Positions 4,904 through 9,699 of a DNA stretch of 9,699 nt are shown here, one piece after another. Source of the DNA: a bacterium (GTDB lineage: Bacteria > Hydrogenedentota > Hydrogenedentia > Hydrogenedentiales > SLHB01); contig JAAEQP010000562.1 in NCBI GenBank assembly GCA_024231375.1, positions 1-9,699 of the forward strand, in the 5' to 3' direction. Both the position numbers and the translations under genes were made by a program. Positions within the stretch are counted from its first letter, which is position 1, and each line of letters starts with the position of its first letter. The notes under the pieces were generated by a model, which worked only from the letters and a program-made list of their open reading frames with translations, ran no database searches and was not told where the DNA came from.

Positions 4904-6219
4904 ATCTTCGCATCGCGCAGGAAGAACCGCAGGCGGACCATCTGCCCGGCGAGGCCCGCCCCGGTCTTGCCGCCCCAGCGGAGCGGCAACGCCTCGCCGT
5001 CCACGTTCTCGAACAAGCACGCCGTGCGCTCGTATCCGGTAATGGGCGCGCCGTCCTCTCCAAGCACCTCCACCATGACGTACGCTTGGCCGTGTTCGCC
5101 CTCTGCCTCACGGTAGCGGGCGTCGGCATTGAGCGTGAGTCCACTCGTGGGCATGCTGAACGGTGCCGTGGAGAATTCGCCGTTGGCGCGGCAGGTGGCG
5201 TAGAACACGCGGCCCTCAGGCAGGCTCGCGATGCGTCCGTCGGGATGGTAGAAGCGCAAGCGCCCTTCGCGGACCAACGGTCCTTGCAGCGCCAACCAGA
5301 ACTGGTGTTCGTAGGCGTTGGTGTCGCGGAAGGGCCGGGTCCAGCTTAGGCCGTCGCGACTGATGGCCCATTCGCTCATGTAGGGCGGACCGTGTTTCGT
5401 GATGGCGCGCCGGGAATTGGCCTCGGATGGCGGCGGCATGTAATCGGCCAGGATGAGCGCGTACCGGCCTTGCAGTGGAAACGCCACCACCCGGTAGAAC
5501 TCCAGGTCGGCCGGGTCATCGACGTCGGGTTCCCACAACGGCTTGCCCGCAAGGAAGTCCGGCGAGAACTCCTTCCACGTAACGCCGTCTTCCGACTCCA
5601 CAAAGGACAACACCCGCCGCCGCTCGCCGATGTTGTCGGGATACCGTTTGGGATAGTCCTGGACCACGGTCTGGTAGTTGATGAATCGGCCCGACTCGGC
5701 GTGCCAGGTCACGCACATGGCGTCGTGACCTTCGTACGCGTTGTCGGTGAGGAGTTCCCAGTCGAATCCGTCAAAGCTCCGAAACACATGCAGCTTGCCC
5801 GGCCACTCGGCCCACGAGAACACAAACAACGCACCGTCCGTCGGCCGCCGCACGAAGTTTACGAACCCCTGCCATTGGCTGCGCGTGTATTCGAAGACAA
5901 CCTCCTCGCCATCAAACGTCCTGCCGTCGCGCGTCTTGCACCGCACCACCTGAAGGACGCGCTTCTCCGCATCGGCCCAGTTCTGCATGTGCCATCCGTA
6001 GATCCAGGTCGAACCGTCGTCACAGGGCGCTTCGCATCCGTACTGCATATCGGGATACCCCGTGGCCACGCCCTCGTTCTCGAGAGGATGTGCGCCGAAC
6101 CGAATCTCGCCGAAGGGTCGAACGGTGTCCTGAGCGTCCCAGAACGCTAGATCCACGAACGCCTCCTGCGCCGCTGCACCATGCATCATCAATGTGACAG
6201 TCAGAATGGCAGTGTTCAC
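4879..6219 (-). CDS. Secreted beta-propeller (sialidase/GH32-43-like) protein
   Basis: The product is 446 residues. The start is GTG 6219, with AGAGG about 9 nt upstream. A signal-like stretch (MNTAILTVTLMMHGAAAQEA, cleavage near residue 17) lacks the usual basic residues. The body holds three Asp-box-like motifs of the form S-x-D-G-x-x-W: SFDGFDW (148-154), SEDGVTW (209-215) and SRDGLSW (287-293). Their roughly regular spacing indicates a propeller as in sialidases or GH32/43-type enzymes. A C-terminal beta-sandwich (about 350-446, with MVRLRFFLRDAKIYG) resembles a domain common in secreted PVC-group proteins. The catalytic residues cannot be named, so hydrolase activity is inferred. It lies 62 nt downstream of the kinase gene on the same strand and overlaps the beta-helix gene tail-to-tail by 25 bp. 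Confidence 0.8.
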   Translation of the reverse strand: MNTAILTVTLMMHGAAAQEAFVDLAFWDAQDTVRPFGEIRFGAHPLENEGVATGYPDMQYGCEAPCDDGSTWIYGWHMQNWADAEKRVLQVVRCKTRDGRTFDGEEVVFEYTRSQWQGFVNFVRRPTDGALFVFSWAEWPGKLHVFRSFDGFDWELLTDNAYEGHDAMCVTWHAESGRFINYQTVVQDYPKRYPDNIGERRRVLSFVESEDGVTWKEFSPDFLAGKPLWEPDVDDPADLEFYRVVAFPLQGRYALILADYMPPPSEANSRRAITKHGPPYMSEWAISRDGLSWTRPFRDTNAYEHQFWLALQGPLVREGRLRFYHPDGRIASLPEGRVFYATCRANGEFSTAPFSMPTSGLTLNADARYREAEGEHGQAYVMVEVLGEDGAPITGYERTACLFENVDGEALPLRWGGKTGAGLAGQMVRLRFFLRDAKIYGVTGAE

Positions 6220-6249
6220 TGCTATCGCCTCTTGTGTCGGTATCAGTGG

Positions 6250-6280
6250 GAGAGAAGAAGGCGCCCCCCTTTAGCGCGCC
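6250..6280 (-). terminator. Possible intrinsic terminator after the kinase gene
   Basis: Reading the minus strand just after the kinase stop, GGCGC (6280-6276) pairs with GCGCC (6264-6260) around an 11-nt loop, followed by TTCTTCTCTC. The stem is short (5 bp) and the tail is mixed pyrimidine, so termination would be partial. It could reduce read-through from the kinase into the propeller gene. Confidence 0.35.
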
Positions 6281-6281
6281 G

Positions 6282-8443
6282 TCAGGAATCAAGTATCTCC
6301 CGTACCTTCTGTAGCAGCGCGTGGCGTTGATATGGCTTCTGAATCAGTTGCGCCCCCGTGTCGGCGACAAGGTCACCGTGGGTGCCCTCGGGATTGTATC
6401 CACTGCAGAAAAGCACTCGCACCGAAGGGTAGTGCTCGCGAATGTGGTCGAAGACCACACGTCCACTGGACTTCGGCATGATCATGTCAAGCAACGCCAG
6501 ATCGATCTTGTCACCGTATTCGTCGAGGACCGCAATAGCCTCGACACCGTCCTCGGCCTCCAATACCCGGTAGCCCGCATCCATAAGAACGCGCCGAGCC
6601 AAGCTGCGTACCTCTGCGTTGTCCTCCGCCATCAGAATGGTTTCAGTCCCCCCTCTGGGCGCAGTGACCGGTTCCTCATCCGGGGCGCTTGTACGTTCCT
6701 CTAGCAGCGGGAAGTAGACCCTGAAGGTCGATCCCATTCCCACCTCGCTGTACACGTTGATCGCGCCCTTGTGCTGGCGCACAATCCCGAAGACCGATGC
6801 CAGACCAAGGCCCATCCCCTGCGACTTGTCTTTCGTCGTGAAGAAAGGTTCGAACACGCGGTCCTGGGTCCCCGAATCCATGCCGCAGCCGGTATCCGTC
6901 ACACTGAGCACGGCATAGTTCCCCGGCCTCACCCACGACTGAGTAACGTGGTGTGTCTCGTCGAGGGAGGCCGTCTCAGTTGCCACAGTGAGGTCTCCCC
7001 CATCCGGCATGGCGTCACGGGCGTTCACGCACAGATTCATCAGGATCTGTTCTATCTGGCCTCTGTCTGCCCGTACCATTGCCGACCCCGCGGCAGCTCG
7101 GATGTTCAATGAGATGTGCTCCCCAACCACCCCGCGAATCATCTTGCCCAGATCGTTCGCGATCTCACCGAGGTCCAGATCCTCCAACTCGAGAACCTGA
7201 CGCCTCCCGAATGCCAGCAGCTGCCGAGTGAGAACGGACGCCTTCTCGGTTGCCCGCGTCACCTGTTCCAGCGCCTGGCGCTGCGGATCACCATCGCCCA
7301 GACGGCCTAGTGCGAGTTCGGCGTACCCGCCAATGACCTGCAAGAGATTGTTGAAGTCATGAGCGACCCCTCCTGCCAATTGGCCAACGGCCTCCATCTT
7401 CTGGGCACTTCCGAGCTGGGACTCCAACTCACGCCGTTTTGTCACGTCCCGGTAGTTGGCGACGATCAATTTGGTGCCGTCCGCGGCCACCAGACCCGCG
7501 CCGGAACCCTCAATGCACCGCCACCCGCCATCCTTGTGGCGGACGCGGACTTCGAGGTTGTGCACTGGCCCTCGGCCCGTACGCACCGCTTCGAACGCGT
7601 CATGGGCCAAGCCGACATCATCGGGATGGATGAAATCAAGCAAGTTATCGCCCAGATGCTCGTCCGGCTATGTCCCAAGACGCGTTCAACCGACGGGCTG
7701 CTGTACCGAACCTTCCCATCTTCCTCCATCAGTGCGATGACGTCAGACGCATTCTCAATGAGCTGCCGGAAATGCCGTTCGCTCTCGTGCAAGGCGGTTT
7801 CCGCTTCCCTCCTGGCCGCGATCTCGGCCTTCAGTTCTGCCACCGAATCTCGGGCGGATTCCGTCGCTTGTTGGAGGCCGCGCAGCAACGCCGAATGTGT
7901 CAAGAGAGCGGCGACGGCCATGAAGGTGAAGGCCATGCTCTGGGTGATCCAGGACATCGGCTCTCGGGCTGACTCTTCCAACGAACCGTGCACAGGAAGG
8001 TGCCAACGCACATGAAACCACCCTATCACGGCGATCGTCAGGATCGAGACGACGAACATGGCTATTCCGCCTCGAAGCCCAAGGAGTATCCCCGCGAAGA
8101 CCACCGCGCCGAGAAAGAGCCCCAAACTTAAGCTACCAATACCAGCACCGAAGAGGAAGTAGGCGGCAGGGAGGTAGAGCGCGAGCGGGAATACAGCGGC
8201 CCGGATGGTGTACCCAAGAGGCTTCACAGCAGCGGCTACTAACACCGTGGCATACAAGACGAGATAGAGAACGACCCGATCGTAGTGCCCGAGCTGGTAT
8301 TCGAAGTGCGCATCCACGGCCGTGGACAGCCCTCCTACCAGAACAAGCGACCACAAGACCCGGTTCAGCGTGGTGAGCCGCAGGGCCTGGAAGGCATCCT
8401 GCTGCGTGGAGGAGGCCTCGTGTGTCGTGACTCCGGATTCCAT
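6282..8443 (-). CDS. Membrane PAS hybrid histidine kinase with receiver, frameshifted
   Basis: Joined across a one-base defect at 7664-7667, the product is 720 residues from ATG 8443 (GGGGAG 6 nt upstream; the GTG just before it is less well spaced). Five or six membrane helices lie at about 30-186. A short coiled-coil linker (about 190-222) and a PAS domain (about 223-340, [15 protein letters not shown] through IHPDDV to DVTKRREL) follow. The HisKA box is [11 protein letters not shown] (His about 362). The ATPase domain has the N-box [12 protein letters not shown] (Asn about 474), G1 DTGCGM, F-box FEPFFTTK and G2 [11 protein letters not shown]. The C-terminal receiver has AEDN, phospho-acceptor Asp about 653 ([11 protein letters not shown]) and KPY. 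All phosphorelay residues are intact. The ligand is unknown and no DNA-binding partner is adjacent. As sequenced, translation would leave the PAS frame after about residue 259 and stop near 7466, yielding no kinase. Confidence 0.88.
7664..7667 (-). other. Frameshift site in the kinase PAS domain
   Basis: The upstream frame is good through [11 protein letters not shown]; the downstream frame is good from [14 protein letters not shown]. Adding one G to the GG at 7666-7667 (plus strand), making AGC-CCG-GAC on the minus strand, gives a continuous PAS sequence [20 protein letters not shown], exactly the family pattern. One missing base explains the break. No slippery heptamer is present. Confidence 0.85.
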
Positions 8444-8466
8444 CACTTGCTCCCCGAGACATAGAG

Positions 8467-8518
8467 ACCGATGTTCGGTTCATGCAGCGCTAGACAGCAT
8501 ACAGAAGTCGCTGAACCG
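8467..8518. repeat. Nested inverted repeats in the kinase leader
   Basis: CGGTTCA (8476-8482) and TGAACCG (8512-8518) are perfect 7-bp arms 29 nt apart. A second dyad, ACCGA (8467-8471) with TCGGT (8475-8479), overlaps the first arm. They lie between the proposed kinase promoter and its ribosome site, so they could be an operator or a leader hairpin. Function is unknown. Confidence 0.4.
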
Positions 8519-8530
8519 CCCTTCGCGGCA

Positions 8531-8559
8531 ACGATAGCCCATCCTCACGGGTGCGTCAA
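8531..8559 (-). promoter_or_regulatory. Candidate sigma-70 promoter for the kinase gene
   Basis: On the minus strand, TTGACG (8559-8554) and TATCGT (8536-8531) are separated by 17 bp. The matches are 5 of 6 and 4 of 6. The leader would be about 80 nt and would contain the inverted repeats at 8467-8518. No convincing promoter was found for the divergent plus-strand gene at 8657. Confidence 0.45.
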
Positions 8560-8656
8560 CCTGACAGGGGAAACGCTGTGGACAATCCCACTCAGCATCG
8601 CCACAATGAAGCGCGTCTGGGAACCGTAGTAGTGGGTGTCATGGGGGAGCATTGCG

Positions 8657-9699
8657 ATGAAACGTCCAAAGCCGTTGGATAGACGCCAGTTCATGAACGC
8701 CACCGTAACGGCGGGATCCGCCACCTTCCTTTGCGCTGCAACACGCGGGGGGGTCAGTACGGGCCAAACGGTGGCCGCCCTTCCTCAGATTCGGATCCTG
8801 GCAGACCTGTTCGTCGAATGGCAGATGGACATCGGCCGGCTGGATCCTCAACTCACTCATTGCGGCACGTGGAAAGCCAAGCGCAACAGCTATCCCCGGT
8901 TGGTCATCGGTCTGAACGAGGCGTTTCGGGTCACGGGCGAAGAATCGTACCGAGACGCCGCCAACCGTATGGCAACGTTCTACCTGGCTTGCCTGTGCAA
9001 CACGGCCAACTTTCACCCCCCCCACTTCGGCCTCGGCATGGTGATGTATCGGGAAATCAAACGAAATCACCCCAAGGTACTGGATTTCGATGACAAAGCC
9101 GCGGCCTTGTTCGAGTGGATGAAGCCCTTCGAGTGGGACCGGGGCAGTTTCTATCTCAATGGATATCCCGGCGGCGACATGCCCGACGCAGGGAACTCAT
9201 GCGACAACGCGGATGCGGGCAACGGCCTCATGGCCTACCACACCGTGAAGGAACGGCCGGAGGTGTTGGCTGCCGCAGAGAAGCTCGCCCAGTACTTCGT
9301 CACGGAACTGAAGCCGGGCACGTACCAGGGCGTGTGGTCGTCGAAGATGGGCACGTGGGTGGTCGCGCCCACGACCCAGGCGAAATTCGAGCATTTCGAG
9401 AACGCACCGTCGGCAACTATTGCGTGGGGGTACACGTCGATTATTGCGATCTCGTACCTTACGCGCTTGGCGAAGGTCACCAGCAAGGAATCTCTCAAGG
9501 CCCGAATTGCGGCAACCTGCGCTTCGTCAATGAAATGGCAGTTCGACGCGTGCCAGTTCGACGATGGGGCATGCGGCATGTCGGGGCGTGACGACAAGTG
9601 GTTGGGCATGACGGCCGGCGCGGTCCTTTCCTACCTGCGCGCGCGGGATGCGGGGTACCTGTCCGATGACCAGATCGCGGTCTATGCCCCCAAGGCGAA
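8657..9699 (+). CDS. Tat-exported alpha-toroid-like enzyme, 3' end outside window
   Basis: The frame is open from ATG 8657 (GGGGGAG 7 nt upstream) to the window edge, 347 full codons, and is incomplete at its C-terminus. The N-terminus, MKRPKPLDRRQFMNATVTAG, has the twin-arginine pattern (R9-R10-x-F-M) with a following apolar stretch, so export of a folded, perhaps cofactor-bearing protein through Tat is expected. The rest is helix-rich with repeated helical hairpins (SYPRLVIGLNEAFRVTGEE, then YRDAANRMATFYLACL; AAAEKLAQYFVTELKPG; GWTS-like SATIAWGYTSIIAISYL), as in six-hairpin glycosidases and polysaccharide lyases. I do not recognise the exact family. Several Cys residues (positions about 26, 68, 105, 107) are unusual for such enzymes. 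It is divergent from the kinase, which might control it. Confidence 0.8.
   Translation, partial: MKRPKPLDRRQFMNATVTAGSATFLCAATRGGVSTGQTVAALPQIRILADLFVEWQMDIGRLDPQLTHCGTWKAKRNSYPRLVIGLNEAFRVTGEESYRDAANRMATFYLACLCNTANFHPPHFGLGMVMYREIKRNHPKVLDFDDKAAALFEWMKPFEWDRGSFYLNGYPGGDMPDAGNSCDNADAGNGLMAYHTVKERPEVLAAAEKLAQYFVTELKPGTYQGVWSSKMGTWVVAPTTQAKFEHFENAPSATIAWGYTSIIAISYLTRLAKVTSKESLKARIAATCASSMKWQFDACQFDDGACGMSGRDDKWLGMTAGAVLSYLRARDAGYLSDDQIAVYAPKA

Noticed and set aside
3368..5020. Long minus-strand open frames opposite the beta-helix gene
   Set aside because: They overlap a well-supported gene over its full length and show no recognisable domain or start signal.
5392..6150. 252-codon plus-strand open frame opposite the propeller gene
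   Set aside because: It is the complementary shadow of the gene with Asp-box-like motifs and has no ribosome site or family features.
7466..7643. Two separate genes: a membrane PAS protein and a soluble kinase starting at TTG 7643
   Set aside because: The TTG lies inside the PAS domain without a ribosome site, and the two parts join into one perfect PAS sequence.
7640..7680. Programmed ribosomal frameshift in the kinase
   Set aside because: The shift needed is -1, but no X-XXY-YYZ slippery heptamer or clear stimulatory hairpin is seen; a missing base in a CC run explains it more simply.
9115..9591. Plus-strand open frame inside the Tat-exported enzyme gene
   Set aside because: It is in another frame of a continuous 347-codon gene with Tat signal and ribosome site.
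1..9699. tRNA, rRNA or toxin-antitoxin genes
   Set aside because: I looked on both strands and saw no cloverleaf with a T-loop motif, no rRNA-like stretch, and no recognisable toxin-antitoxin pair.

Overview
This is a GC-rich (roughly 60% by eye) bacterial window carrying mostly secreted, carbohydrate-active-looking enzymes, plus one redox-type regulator and one hybrid sensor kinase. Several families of secreted TIM-barrel, beta-helix, propeller and alpha-toroid enzymes sit together, with strong Shine-Dalgarno sites and intergenic debris. This suits a polysaccharide-degrading environmental bacterium of the Hydrogenedentota/Planctomycetota/Lentisphaerota kind. That placement is inference; no marker gene is present.

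Layout. Positions 1-187 hold what may be an IS end and a mini-palindrome. A secreted TIM-barrel glycosidase-like gene (188-1546, minus) is divergent from an Rrf2-family regulator (1727-2176, plus). The regulator has a near-consensus promoter overlaid by an IscR-like dyad. It is followed by an 82-residue protein resembling only region 2 of an ECF sigma factor (2345-2593). Positions 2594-3196 are a scar region: a decayed second copy of the 188-1546 gene (about 2635-2880, minus), a doubtful 27-codon ORF, a hairpin, and a second copy of the mini-palindrome. Next come a secreted parallel beta-helix protein (3197-4903, plus) and, converging on and overlapping it by 25 bp, a secreted propeller protein with three Asp-box-like motifs (4879-6219, minus). 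Upstream of that on the same strand lies a membrane PAS hybrid histidine kinase with a C-terminal receiver (6282-8443, minus), split by an apparent one-base deletion near 7664-7667. Divergent from it is a Tat-exported alpha-toroid-like enzyme (8657 to the window end, plus, incomplete).

How the parts may fit. Four different exported enzyme types point to extracellular or periplasmic handling of a complex glycan. The kinase could sense a related signal, but no DNA-binding output partner is visible. The Rrf2 regulator probably controls its own promoter and the sigma-like miniprotein through an Fe-S or redox signal. No complete new defence or mobile system is visible. The most unusual items are the Rrf2/orphan sigma-region-2 pair with its operator, the decayed glycosidase paralogue beside it, and the frameshifted kinase.
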